Shown: piece by piece, positions 31,961 to 42,664 of the stretch
How positions within the stretch are numbered: the stretch's first letter is position 1
How the letters are laid out: every line of letters starts with the position of its first letter
NCBI GenBank assembly: GCA_000733355.1
Contig: JNVV01000027.1
Span: forward strand, 330,940 to 394,939
DNA length: 64,000 bases
DNA from: Falciphora oryzae
Lineage: Eukaryota > Ascomycota > Sordariomycetes > Magnaporthales > Magnaporthaceae
Reading direction: 5' to 3'
Position numbers and translations under genes: made by a program
Notes under the pieces: generated by a model
What the model saw: the letters and a program-made list of their open reading frames with translations, nothing else
Databases searched by the model: none
Told to the model about the DNA's origin: nothing

Positions 31961-33712
31961 CTAGTCAAGCTCCATCTCGGCGGGATAGCTCTCCGGATCG
32001 CCGGGGCGGACGTGAATGTAGACCATCAAGGCGCAGGAGTCGCAGCTGCAGGTATGTATCCACGGGTCCCAGGACCCCTCCCAACGGTCGTCGCCCTCCC
32101 ACTGCGCCTCCGGATCCGGCACCCAGGGCCTGCTGGTGACGAGGCTCAGATGAATACCCCGGAGTGCCCTGTCCACACGGGGTCCACCGTACGAAATGGT
32201 TTTGAAGTGGCCGCCAGGGCTGATGAAGACGTAGCCTTTTGGCGGGCACGGCCTGCGCAGTAACCGCAGGTTGGGGTGGACGGGGGGCTCCGGCCCGCTG
32301 TGCGCAATGTGCGAGAAGCGGAACGAGGTCCACTTGCCCGAGACCGGCGCGACGGCGGCGAGGAAGCTGATGAAGAGCAGCCCCGAGGCCTGGGGGTTTG
32401 CTGGCATGGAGGTTGCCGACTCGTGGTGCAGCGTGATGCGGTCAAGCTCCAGGTGCTCCAGCGTCGGCGCGAAATGTCGGACGGCGTCGGTCAGCCTGTC
32501 GATGTCGAGGGAGGCGCGGGAGAGCGAGAGCTTGGCGAGGCCGGTCCAGGGAAACAGCCGTGCAGGAGGCGACTGTGGCGGCGGCGTTAGGTAAGAAAGA
32601 AGGCCGCCTATCCGGTGATCGGTCGCCGAGCCCAGGTCGAGGTGCAGGTTGCGGAGGCTCACGGCACGGTGCAGCCAGAGGGATGCCGGGAGGTAATCCC
32701 CGTCCTGTGCCCGCAAGCCCAGCCGGAGTTCACAGATCGATGTGATCAGAGGCACAGACTCGAAGAACATGTAAGTAGGCAACTCGAGGACTTTGTAGCT
32801 TAGGGCCCCGAAAGGCCCTGAGAGGAGATCCAGGGTCCTGGGCCGGAGCGTTGATTTCGATACGGCAGAGATCAGTGCCAGGACGCAGCTCAATGCATCC
32901 TCCTGCGCTGAACGGTCGGATTGCCGAGTCGGGTCGAATGAGGTCCAAGGGTTTCCGTCATCAAGCGTTCGATCAACAGGTTCTCGGTCGGTAACGTGGG
33001 GGACCGTGGTGTCGTGAGGAGAGAGGTTTGTGGCCAGCCGCAGCGTCCTGCCCCCCAAAATTCCCCAGGAGGTGCAGAGGCACACCGAAAGCTCTTGCCG
33101 CAGGATTCCAAGGTGTTGCACGCCCACAGTGTGCAGGTTAGGGAACCGCAACAGGGCGGCCACTAGCAGTTCCATATCGCGGCCATTTCTGATCAGATCA
33201 TGCTGGCTACTAGCCTCCATATTCAGATTGATCTCGTGCTGAGGGGCTATGGGCCTAGTCACGACCGTGGGGATCACAGCAACGTCCAGGGCAACCCTCG
33301 TGACCATGTGACGGAAGTCCGATCTGGATATCTCCTCCAACATCTGGAGGCTTGATGCCTGCCGCATCACCACCAGGTTCTGGAAGAACGTCTCGGAGAA
33401 GAAGGAATGGACGGCACGAGCAGCCCGCGTGTTGCATAGCCGGAACGAACAGAGGCTGGCGGCGTCGGATTCGCTGGCGAGATAGGACCCGATCTGGATG
33501 AGAAGCTCCACAGGGAGCTTTTCGAGGGCTGAGGGCGACGTGCCGACCGCTGGGGTCGCTCGAGGAGCATGCGGGTGGCGTAGAGGTGATGAGATATTGT
33601 GGCCTGCCGAGGAATTTCCCCAGGCATTTGGCCGTCCAGGCTGGGCCGGGTAGCCGGTGGCCGCTGGGAATTGGCCAAAGCCGACCTCTCCGAAGCCAGA
33701 CGGTTGTGCCAT
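31961..33712 (-). CDS. F-box protein with LRR-like C-terminal region
   Basis: Single-exon 583-residue ORF from ATG 33712 (MAQPSGFGEVGFGQFPAATG). Codons upstream lack an ATG. An F-box-like helix set lies at about residues 62-95 (LEKLPVELLIQIGSYLASES). It is followed by alternating hydrophobic segments typical of fungal leucine-rich F-box proteins (LLVAALLRFPNLHTVGVQHL, LRNLHLDL, LAKLSLSRASLDIDRLTD, LEHLELDRITLHHES). A Cys-containing tail (TCSCDSCALMVYIHVRPGD) precedes the acidic end EMELD. Likely an SCF substrate receptor, substrate unknown. It lies in the accessory compartment but has no obvious lesions. Confidence 0.8.
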   Translation of the reverse strand: MAQPSGFGEVGFGQFPAATGYPAQPGRPNAWGNSSAGHNISSPLRHPHAPRATPAVGTSPSALEKLPVELLIQIGSYLASESDAASLCSFRLCNTRAARAVHSFFSETFFQNLVVMRQASSLQMLEEISRSDFRHMVTRVALDVAVIPTVVTRPIAPQHEINLNMEASSQHDLIRNGRDMELLVAALLRFPNLHTVGVQHLGILRQELSVCLCTSWGILGGRTLRLATNLSPHDTTVPHVTDREPVDRTLDDGNPWTSFDPTRQSDRSAQEDALSCVLALISAVSKSTLRPRTLDLLSGPFGALSYKVLELPTYMFFESVPLITSICELRLGLRAQDGDYLPASLWLHRAVSLRNLHLDLGSATDHRIGGLLSYLTPPPQSPPARLFPWTGLAKLSLSRASLDIDRLTDAVRHFAPTLEHLELDRITLHHESATSMPANPQASGLLFISFLAAVAPVSGKWTSFRFSHIAHSGPEPPVHPNLRLLRRPCPPKGYVFISPGGHFKTISYGGPRVDRALRGIHLSLVTSRPWVPDPEAQWEGDDRWEGSWDPWIHTCSCDSCALMVYIHVRPGDPESYPAEMELD

Positions 33713-34242
33713 GGCGACGGTCAGCAGGTCAACGGTGCCCGCGCGGCTCAGGACGGGCACGGTTGGGAGCGTGGATGGCGACAAATTGAGAGCGGCTCAA
33801 AGAGCAGTCGAAGCAAAAGAGTCATTGTAGGAAATTTTTCAGGTTAAATAGGGCGCCGGGCGTTCGGAGGAAGGACGCGTTGGACTTGGGATGGCGGAAT
33901 TGCGGGCCTCTAGAAAACTTACCATATGTGTGAGCAATCTAAATTTTTGGGCGCTGGTCAAACGGTCAGACAGACGCCTTGGAGGCGAGGAACGTCCGCA
34001 GTGGGTTTAAAATTGAACTTTGATGTCATGGGCGTATGTAAATCACATCCAGCTCGGACAAAACAGCCTAGAACCTTGCCTATCCCCATCACAGAACTCA
34101 TAATCCGTCTCCACACAAACCTAGACGACAGGCCTTCCACCCCACCAAAGCTCCTTGCTTGCTCCAAGGTAGTTGTGCCACATGTCGCGCAGGGGCGGCA
34201 CGCAACTCAGTCTCTGTGGGAGCCGTGTGGGCCTCGTGCATC
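33713..34242. other. Intergenic, promoter of F-box gene and 3' side of PLDc_N gene
   Basis: 530 bp, no supportable gene. Confidence 0.5.
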
Positions 34243-34647
34243 TTACGCCACAGGCTCGTACCCGGCGTTGTGGCCGGCCCGGTCCGAGAAGAGCCAGTAG
34301 ATGATTAGGCCAATGACGGGGAAGAGGAACACGACCAGGCCCCAGATCAGCTTGCCGGCGGGTGTGCGGTTGGACTTGAAGACCTCGACTGGAGACAGGA
34401 AGAGAACGGGTCAGCGTCTGAGCAGCAAGTGTTACTAGGGGCGGGAAAAAAAGGGAAGGGAGAACGCACGAAGCACGATGATGTCCAGGATCAGAACGAC
34501 CAGTCCCAGGATCCCACCGCCGGTGCCGTACTGCCACGCGTTGCCGTGTCCAGTCGCCGCAACGACGTCTTCGGCGATGGGGGCCGCGCTTGCCAGGAGC
34601 GCCAGCCAGAGCTGGGCGAAGAGGGTGGTGAAGATGGCGCTCTGCAT
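34243..34647 (-). CDS. Small membrane protein with PLDc_N-like domain
   Basis: Exons 34647-34470 and 34388-34243 (intron 81 bp, GTGCGT...CCAG) give 107 residues. A signal-like first helix (FTTLFAQLWLALLASAAP) is followed by a second hydrophobic helix spanning GGILGLVVLILDIIVLLEVF across the splice. After SNRTPAGKLIWGLVVFLFP a third helix (VIGLIIYWLFSDR) follows. The K-x-x-W-x-x-V-x-F-x-P-x-x-G-x-x-x-Y-W pattern is that of the phospholipase D-nuclease N-terminal (PLDc_N) family, a membrane module without catalytic residues. Cellular role unknown. Confidence 0.8.
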
Positions 34648-37456
34648 TTTGGCGTGGGGTTTACTGCTTTCTCTTGCTGCTTTCTTGTCGACTGGTATCG
34701 GATTCGCTGACAGGAACTTGGGGCTGGCGAGTAGGTTTAACTTGGAGGATGGAGAAGAAGCAGAAGATGGAAGGGCGAGGAAAGAAGAAGAAGAAACGAA
34801 GTTCGAGGCAATAATACATGCCCGAAAAAGGCAGGCTAAGACCGTCACCTGAGCCGCCGGTTGATCAAAGCGGGGCGTCGTGTGCCGTCGCAGGAGAGGT
34901 GGTGACGTCAACGGTCGAGCTGACGAAGCCCCACTCGTCTGGTTGGCCCGCGACCGTGCGTGCGGCGCTAGGGTGACCCACCTGGCACGACAACAGAAAC
35001 TGCACGGAGATTTCCGTCGATGGGTTAGGGTCAGCAACGACATGCCTCGATCTCTGCAGAATGGCTGCAAAACTCCACCTTCTACAGCCCGCGAAATGCG
35101 CCCAAACACGACGGATGCATACATGGTACTTTATCAGTGGTAGGCTTGTGCTGGAGGCAATGATCTGAGGCTGGCGGGGGCTGTCGGCCGCGTCTCCCAG
35201 GTTTGGCCTTCAGAATATCCTCACCCCGAGTACGGCGCCCAATCCACCACCTTCCGTGCTGTTATTGTCTCTGTCTCGCTGCCTTAGTAGGTAGGCGTGG
35301 CATCTCGAAGTCAGAAGAGGCATGGTGTCGTGCAATACTCCCATCGCCCGTGATCATGCAAAAAGAATCCGTGCCGTAGCCTCGCCAGTCGCGAGGTTGA
35401 ACGAATGTCCAGGGCAGAGCGGCCTGCCAGAAACTTTCGATGCTAGTATTTACTTCTCTGGGTATCTAGCACGGTTGGGAAAGCAGAAAGCTAGAATGTG
35501 GTAGAAAATCCTTTGTGAGCCCGCAAGTCGCGAGGCAGAACTTGGGAAGGGGGAGGGCGCGATATCTCGAGTAATGTCTGTGCTAATGCTACTGTTTGCC
35601 TCAGAGCTGAACGTGGGTGGAAAGCCATACGGGGAGCGTGGTGGCAGCTGGACTGCCCTCGCTGTTTGCCTGCGAAAACGTCAACAAAGCCCAGAGAGCG
35701 CACGCGTCGTCGGCACGCGCAGTAACGCGTCCCTCCTCTGGCGAGGCGGCCGCGGCGGGTGGGCGTGTTTGCTCGCCAGTCCCTCCGCGACGACAGCAGC
35801 GGCGCGCTTGCTGTCCGATGATGCTCTGGTACGGTGGGGGCAAACTGCCTCGACCTGGGCCAATCCCCTGCCTCCCTCCTTGGGTGGCCGGAGGCGTCTC
35901 TCCAGCACCCCGGCAACCCTCACCACGACTGGCCAATCCTGTGGCTGGACCGAACTCTGCTCTTGCTGGCGGGAAGCCAGCGACCTGCCTTTATCAAGCT
36001 GGTCCCTGCCGTGCCTTCTCAACGGACAAGTAGCGCAGTTGGTAAACCATCTGCTCCAACCGGTGCGCAACGGTCGGCGAAGTCCAAGGTTCGAACCCCG
36101 GGGAGAATACAGAACTGGACTCACCTTAGGTCCCATTGCATGACGGTGCTTAGCGCGGTGCAACAGGGAGGGGGTTCGAACCTTTTGCATTTTTGTCCAT
36201 CCTTTTTCTAATGTTTTTTCGTTTATCCCAGCAGGCTCGTGGGATGGTTTGCCGTTTTATTGTTTGATATCCCGATTTGTGGTTGGGATGGAAACCTCTT
36301 TGCACTTTTAGGGAAGCAAGATTAAAAAAAAAAAAAAAAAAAAAAGCTGCTGCTTTGGACGGGACGGTAGGTGGGCATAGGCGGGGCCGGACTGGCTGCG
36401 CACCACCACGACGAGAGCACTGACTCAACTGTCCAACTTGCTTTGTGATATCTGAGGACCGAAGGACTTGCCGCTTCGGAGCAAAATTGTGTTTTTATCA
36501 CTCTGTGCCGTCAGGATTCCCTTGTTCTGGATCGTTCGCCCTGGTTGCACTAGACTGAACTGGACGTCAGGAGAGAGATTGACGGTGGTGTCAACGGGAT
36601 GAACCCGAACCACCAGCGCCCGCGAGCGACTCCTCTTTGTTCATGGCGGGTAACACCTGTGGCCGAGGCAGGAGACCGACAGAATGCCATTGTTGTTTGC
36701 GTGCTTGGACAGTGTCACTTTTAATCGATGGTCATGCACAGCATGTTATTTCCTGGCACAAGCCCTTGCCGTGATGGGCCCCGGGGCTGGGGCCAGAACG
36801 GAAATGTCGTGTGCAGGAGAGCTAGACAGACGGTGCGGCCATGGGCTCGTGGGGGAGTCTGCTCTATGGCAATGGGTATCTGGACGGGAAGAGCTTCAAG
36901 GTGGTAGCGAGGGAAAATCTCGCCATCTTTTTTTCTTATGGGGTTCGGGCCACGCAAGGAATAGCGGAATTGTAGCAAATCTATCGCCGCGTTAAAGCGC
37001 ACACCGTGGCTCCGTGCTGAGAGGACTGTTCGAGGGCTCGGGAGCCACCCCTAAGCCGACGTAGGCATATAAAACAATCGTGCAAGCCTTTGCACGCTTC
37101 CACTTTCCTACTTTCATCCCTTCACTTGCTCATCTCGCAGGCTGACATCACCTTGGCACCTACCGGCATCCAGTCCATGACCTAGGCATCACAACACCCT
37201 CCATCAAGGGATGAAGATGGAACTTGGCAGAAAGATGAAATAGAGGCACGAAGGAGCTAGCTAGCTAGTATATATCGCTTTTTGTTTTCTGAATCTTATT
37301 AAACCCATTTATCTTGTCATTTGGAGGGTAGCACCAGGCAATCCGATCTTGGGGAGCAACAGATTTGGCCTGATCTTGTGGAGGTTTGACTTTTTGGTAG
37401 ATGAGACACTTGCGTACCCTCCAAAGGAACTTTTCGGAATACTGGAGATCGGTTTT
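34648..37456. other. Long intergenic region with a SINE-like insertion
   Basis: 2.8 kb without a supportable protein gene. Contains the tRNA-derived element at 36025-36345. Short open frames here show no consistent codon bias. Confidence 0.45.
36025..36345 (+). repeat. tRNA-derived SINE-like element with poly(A) tail
   Basis: A perfect pol III A box (TAGCGCAGTTGG, 36031-36042) and B box (GGTTCGAACCC, 36088-36098) are followed by a second A-like/B-box pair (TAGCGCGGTG at 36151; GGTTCGAACC at 36173-36182), and a 22-nt poly(A) at 36324-36345. The T-stem around the first B box does not pair and the second pair is too closely spaced, so this is not a functional tRNA. The internal promoter plus A-tail layout is that of a SINE, perhaps dimeric. 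Exact ends are uncertain. Confidence 0.5.
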
Positions 37457-37816
37457 TTAGTTAGCACACTGTTCAGCGGGAATATGACCAGGAAGCCCCC
37501 CTGGTTCGACGGGAAAACGTACAATTTCGGGTTGGCTCTGACATTGAACATCCTGTGGGTTGTCCACACGCATCGCTAGGCGCTCAACCTTGCAAGCATA
37601 CACTCCATTATTTTTTACGAGCTGAAAAGGCAGGTAGTTAGTGGATGGGCTCGTCCATTCTTAGATGGGAGAAGACGGAAGAGCTACCTTTCCGAGAGAT
37701 TCCGTCATATAATTACTTGGAATACTAAACTCCTTCTTTGTCTCCGCGGGCGTTGGCGTGGCCCAGCATAGAAGGGGGAGAAATAACAGCAGGATGTAGG
37801 CGGCGTCGAGTTGCAT
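37457..37816 (-). CDS. Two-exon small secreted protein, 97 aa (candidate effector)
   Basis: Exon 1 is 37816-37688 (43 codons) and exon 2 is 37621-37457, separated by a 66-bp intron with a GTAGCT donor and TTTTCAG acceptor, phase 0. The product begins with a strong signal peptide (MQLDAAYILLLFLPLLCWAT, cut probably after ATPTPA). The mature chain of about 73 residues has three cysteines (VYACKVE, DVQCQS, EQCAN-stop) and a Pro-rich PVEPGGLPGHIP segment. It has the length and shape of fungal avirulence-type effectors. No homologue was recognised. Without the splice both parts lie in misleading longer frames, so it is easily missed. Secretion is well supported; function is inference. Confidence 0.65.
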
Positions 37817-38738
37817 GGCAAGAGATTTGGCGTCAATGCGTGGGCCGCCGAGCACGGAATGTGTGTGTGGCGGGGAATTGGAGGTGTGGGGGTCGGTGTG
37901 AAGACCAGAGGGCAAAATTAAATGGCGGAAACTGGGAAAAAGTCGAGATTCTGGGACAGGAACAGGACAGTCGCGGCAATCGAAGGTTATAAACTTGCCA
38001 AAGAAAGGTCTCCTGGCATTTTCTTGTGGATCGTGGGTAGGCGGATGGGGATGGGGACTCGAGCCGTGAAGGCGCAGGCCATGATTCGGGTCGCTGGCTT
38101 CATGTTCGAATTAGACGTTGATGCATCGGCAGGGGCTGCGATGGAACCCCTGTTTGGCAGCTTACTGCCACATCCGGGTCAAAATTGACCTAGTCAATCT
38201 TTTTTTAGCATCGTTTTTTTCGGCACGAACAGATCAGTGGGGCGTTGTTGGCAGTCAAGGATCTGCCTGCGATGCCGCTGCGACCGCTGCAACCCTTCAA
38301 AGTTCATAGCGTGGTCCCCCTTGGGCAATCCCGAGCCCCATTTTCGTCCACATTGAAACGGTGTTTTCGGCGACAGGTGTTTGTCATACCGCGCGACCCG
38401 AAATCTCAAGGGCGGCGCTTTTTGGTCGTCGGATGCTCAGCTGGTGGGCATGGTTCGGGAAGGGCCCTCGAAGGCAGTCAGTCCACCAGGGGAAACTGCC
38501 CCTTCTGTTCAGCAATTGCCGCCGAACCAGATCATCCCAAGTGTTTCTGCACCCGCGAAAGGGAAATGCATCGGCTGCCTCTGCGAGCTCGGTAAGATCC
38601 GGATGGACGTACCGACGGCTCGGTGCAGCAGGAGTTCCGACGACTACGCCGCGGCCCGCTGCGGCTTCGGTGTGTGTCGTGCAATTGTAAAAGGGTGGAG
38701 CTGGAGAGTGTAAAGATGGCCAAGCGGGGGGAGTGGCG
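37817..38738. other. Intergenic, no supportable gene
   Basis: About 920 bp upstream of the secreted protein. A plus-strand open stretch near 38450-38713 has mild coding bias (QQLPPNQIIPSVSAPAKG) but no start, family or consistent length. Confidence 0.35.
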
Positions 38739-39064
38739 ATGTCGCAGGGGCGGTATCAGAGGGACGCGGGGATATTGCTGACCGACAAGCTGGCGGAGTC
38801 GGGGTGCTTCTGCTTCTACCGCATCCTCGGTACTGGCAGCGAGGGCTGTGTGGTGCTCAACCCGGAAAGGGTTGCGGGCCTTGATATGGGTGGTTAAGAG
38901 CGCGAAGGATTTTTGTGCTGGGGAAGCCGGGGGAGGCGTGGCGCGAAGATGCGAACTTCGCCCGGGAAACGGGGGCGGAGCTGAAACGGAAGGGCTTTGC
39001 GCAGGGCTTCGCGTACTTTTCGGCTAGCCAGCTGAGCGCGAGACCGGATTCGAAGGTGATATAG
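38739..39064 (+). pseudogene. Kinase-like N-terminal fragment, frameshifted
   Basis: ATG 38739 opens a frame with a protein-kinase-style glycine loop (FYRILGTGSEGCVVL), stopping soon after. Coding-like sequence continues in other frames (VVKSAKDF, then LGKPGEAWREDANFARETGA ... FAQGFAYFSASQL) up to TAG 39062. At least two frame changes within 330 bp and absence of the catalytic HRD and DFG motifs indicate a relic. Family assignment rests on the glycine loop only. Confidence 0.35.
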
Positions 39065-39088
39065 CATTGTCCTGAGAGTTGATAGCCG

Positions 39089-39870
39089 TCAAACCGGTTC
39101 CAAAATAGTTGCGCTCGCCTTCCCAGAATCTAGGATGGCTTTTGCTTCTCCGTTCATCAGCCCTTGCACAAAGCATGTCCCGACGACTTGGTAGGGGCCA
39201 CCGCCCCCCGGCTCTTGCGGTTTTAACGCGACAGGAAGTTCAGATCCATGGAGAACCCAGATCTCATCACCTACGATCAAGGGCCGCGGGGAGATTCCTA
39301 GGTAACCGTCGGCCGTCGAGAAGATGTGGCCATCTCTTCGGCTATGGTATGCCAGATACCAGCCATTATATGTATTACAGAACTCTTCCACAGAGAATTC
39401 TCTTCATCCACATCGTCCCGTGGCTCGTGATCGCAGTAAGCCTTCACAATATCCCGCTATGCCTCTTTATCTATCTGGTTTCCGGCCAGAGATTTAAGCT
39501 CAGCAAGGGCATGAAAGCAATTGTCGAAAGTGTAGCCGTATTCGGGGCTCATTTCCGGGAGCATGTAAGCAGTGCAGTGGAGGCTGGGATGGGGACTGAC
39601 TCCGCACCCTTCTTCTGCCGAGTCATCTTGCCGTAAAGTTGCCCGTGACGTCGAACGTAGCGGGTCAAGTATTTGACCAGACCTGGAGGTTCGTCCTTTC
39701 CAGAACCGCTGTCACGGCCAGTAGGGCCTTGATTGTAGATAGAAGAGTTGGGACTGGAGACCCTTATCGTTAAATAAGGGCGGAGGCTCCACAAGGTGGA
39801 TCCCGCACAGAGATATCCCAAATCTTTGCAAGGCCAGGCCTCCGGTCTCCAACCTACTCCGAATACCATC
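39089..39870 (-). pseudogene. C-terminal relic of a heterokaryon-incompatibility (HET) protein
   Basis: The minus-strand segment 39391-39089 reads ADGYLGISPRPLIVGDEIWV, then ELPVALKPQE...GPYQVVGTCFVQGLMNGEA. This is the well-known C-terminal block of HET proteins (G-x-L-G-L-x-P...GD-x-V...L...VG-x-x-Y-V-x-G-x-M-x-G-E). Upstream pieces to about 39870 are in several frames with stops. No HET core is present next to it. The nearest HET core is 42665-43498 on the same strand, with the DUF1996 gene in between. Confidence 0.6.
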
Positions 39871-40656
39871 TTTTTGCTCCTCCAATTGTATTGCCTTCGA
39901 CTACTTTAAAAGAGAGAAAGAAAGAGTTTATATAACGTCATTATAGTCGGGATCTACTAGTTATTGCCTCCCAAAGGGCATACGACGTACTAGCGCTACC
40001 TAAGCTTTTCTACACTAGGCTATAGTGCTGCTATCGAAGCGGCTAACAAAATTAAACCCGAAGGCACACGGAAGTCGGGCTTGGGACTAACCACCGTTCG
40101 GTGAGGTGGGCGGATGCAATATTGCCGCCATGGGACCCAGCGGCGCGAATATAAAGACCTAGGCGTTAATCAGGTGCGGCAGCTCCGTAGCTAGGGGATT
40201 TGAGCTAGGGCTAGTGTTCTGGCCTCCCGTCCGTCCAAGGCCAGGAAGCCTTCTCTTTTTTGGATCCGTAGGCTCGCTCACGTATGTCTCTCCTTGATGG
40301 TTGGTATGGGTCTTTTACCCGGCCTGCGAAGGCGCGTGATACACAGTGTATCGCAGGTAGGCAATCGAGCAGTGGAAAGCAGTCCATTCATAAAAGATGA
40401 TCATGTTCCCAGAATGGGAGAGCGGTGCACCTGTGGTGTACGAGATATTCCGCCAGGGGGGCTCCTACCGTACGCGGGGATATACACATGTTCCTTCCCG
40501 GCTACCAGTCCCATTCTCAGCCCCCTATTTACCCCACGGAGGTATCCATGCAATCCATTATTTTTCCATACCCGCCATGCCCGGAAGATCGGTCAGCCCT
40601 GTAGAGTGCACCAGTCAGCTGTTTAACCCTATACCGGCTAGTTATTATCGGCCCCG
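39871..40656. other. Intergenic, possibly old transposon DNA
   Basis: CTAG-rich, AT-richer stretch (39900-40270) with no ORF, resembling mutated repeat DNA. The rest is 3' flank of the DUF1996 gene. Confidence 0.35.
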
Positions 40657-42084
40657 CTACGGGAACCTTTGAGTTTTCGGGCTTCCCGAGGCAGTCACTG
40701 GAATGCGGGAGATGGAGAAACAGCTTACATCCGTCAGTGTCCTCGTCGACTGTTCTGCTCTTGACACACTCGGCCGCCTTTTCGGGAGACTGCGTTTCCA
40801 AGCTCTTGCAGACGTCGCCAAAGCAGCGGTTATCCATGGCGCGCTGAAGGGCGTCGCCCTTCCACCCGAAGCTAAGCGTGTGTCAGTCAATTCTAGTTTA
40901 AAAAAGAAACGGGTCTGAACCTACACGTAATCGCCGTGTTGGGAGTACCCGTCTCTGTATCACCGTTAGCATCTCTGTCAGCCTTGAGCGCGTAGCAGTG
41001 GTAAGGTGTCGATTCGGATGTGGATGGTGGGCTTGACACTGCAGAGGGTGGGTGAAGCAGATCTAGCGATGGGGAGATGGGGAGAAAGGCTTACTCATCG
41101 CCAGTACTCCAGACAAAAGGCTGCTGCGACTTATCCTCAGGCCACAGGTCCGGGTCGTTGAACGGTGTCGTCTGTTAGTAGCGTGCTGCCGTCAGCAAAA
41201 CTTAACTCAATCCATAACTCCCATCTCCAACGTTTCCAAGTCAGTGACATGCGAGGAAGATATTTACTTACATCCCAAACGACCTCGTACATTACCTGCG
41301 GGACCCTCACAGGATGGCTACCGGGACAGACGCCCCCATCAAAATCGTACCTGTCCGTATTCGTGCCCTCCACCGGATACGCAACATGGCTCTTGTGGTC
41401 CGCGCTGTCCAGGTTGACGCCATCCCAGCACGTAGGAAACGTAATAACGCTCCTGATTCCCCCGGCGCAGAACTTTTTGGGCAGCGTCACGCTATCGGGG
41501 GCGGCGCAGTTCAGATTGTTGAAATCCCCGGTCTTGGGCATGCACCGATGGCACACTTTCGGGTCGACTTTTCCCTTCTGTGCGGGGCCCCGGAGACCGG
41601 CGTCCCCGACGAGCATACGGAACCCGGGCTTGAAAGCAGTCGTCTTGTTCTGGCCCAGCGGGGGGATGTAGTAGACGGTGATGCCGCCTATGCCCTTCAG
41701 CCCCTCGCTCGGTTTCTGCGGGACTCTCTTGTACGTCCCGTTTCGAGCGCGGAAGTACAGAACCGCCGTCCAGTAGTTGGAAAAGTCTTCGGAGAAGGTG
41801 CACGAGGTACACCCGGACTTGGCGACGAGATCGTGCGTCTGGGGGTCCATGGACGCGTTGAAAGAATCGCCGCCGACGATTTGGTGGAGGTGAGGAGACG
41901 GAATCGACCCTGGATTAACGAGGGGGTCCAGGCGCTCGATGACTAGTTGCGAGCATTGGAATCGGAGCATGGGCGGGATGATTGCCTTCGAGGGATCAAA
42001 CGGGCCTGGGTCCTGGCTGGAGACTTGGCCCGCTTGATTCAGGAGGCCGGCCAGGCCGAGGATGAGAGGTTTCCAATGCGGCAT
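40657..42084 (-). CDS. Secreted DUF1996-family protein
   Basis: Five exons (42084-41272, 41171-41095, 40954-40925, 40871-40729, 40697-40657) give 367 residues with GT-AG introns and matching phases. A signal peptide (MPHWKPLILGLAGLLNQAGQ) is followed by the DUF1996 core: IPPMLRFQCSQLVIERLDPL, the HLHQIVGGDSFN motif, CTSCTFSEDFSNYWTAVLYF, YYIPP, GFRMLVGD, CAGGIRSVITFPTCWDGVNL, DHKSHVAYP, CPGSHPVRVPQVMYEVVWD and FGWKGDALQRAMDNRC. This is a widespread fungal extracellular family, often beside WSC domains (none here). The biochemical role is unknown; wall or surface association is likely. The gene looks intact although it lies between two HET-related segments. Confidence 0.88.
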
Positions 42085-42664
42085 CTTGAATGGTGCAGAG
42101 ATGATGGTGAGTGTCGAGTGGCTTGCGTGGTGCGGTGCAACAACCTGGGTACTGCGTCTTGGTTCCTAAATACTCTTGGTTCTTGCCCACCACTTCAGAC
42201 CGGACGCCCCTCTTGCATGCCCTTCTAGCGCCCATCCAGAATTTTGATAAATTTCCATGCAACGAGGGCGAAATTGCTTCTATATTAACTCAGGCGGTAG
42301 ATTTAGGCGCGGGCTGTTAGTCCGAGCTCTCGGCGAATTACATATGTGCCGTCCTTACCCCACTCCCGATATCTCCTGCGTGTGTCGAGGGCCCGTATAT
42401 CCGCGATGGCGAAATGCAAGCGAGCGGCGAATTGCGCCGGGATGACGATACGAGAGGTTTATAAGGGGCCGGCTGCAAACGGCCGAGCCGCCTTTGCCGT
42501 GATGGCGGTGCCGTATTCCAAGGTTGGGACCGGTGCCCGTGGACCCGTGCTGCTCCTGCCGCCATGACGGCTGCATTTGGTGCCCGTGCTCCGTTTAATC
42601 GTATATTCCCGGCTGACGGCCAAAACTCTCTATCTCGCATCGAAGGCGATAGCGGCGCTGCGAC
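42085..42664. other. Intergenic, DUF1996 promoter and 3' side of the HET gene
   Basis: 580 bp. Traces of coding-like sequence just below 42665 in shifted frames may be the lost C-terminal part of the HET gene. Confidence 0.4.

Noticed and set aside
34121..34537. 138-codon minus-strand frame at the PLDc_N locus
   Set aside because: Different phase from the spliced PLDc_N product and runs through its intron; no ATG-supported domain.
36025..36110. tRNA gene
   Set aside because: A and B boxes are perfect, but the T-stem does not pair and no acceptor stem or cloverleaf fits. SINE-like origin is preferred.
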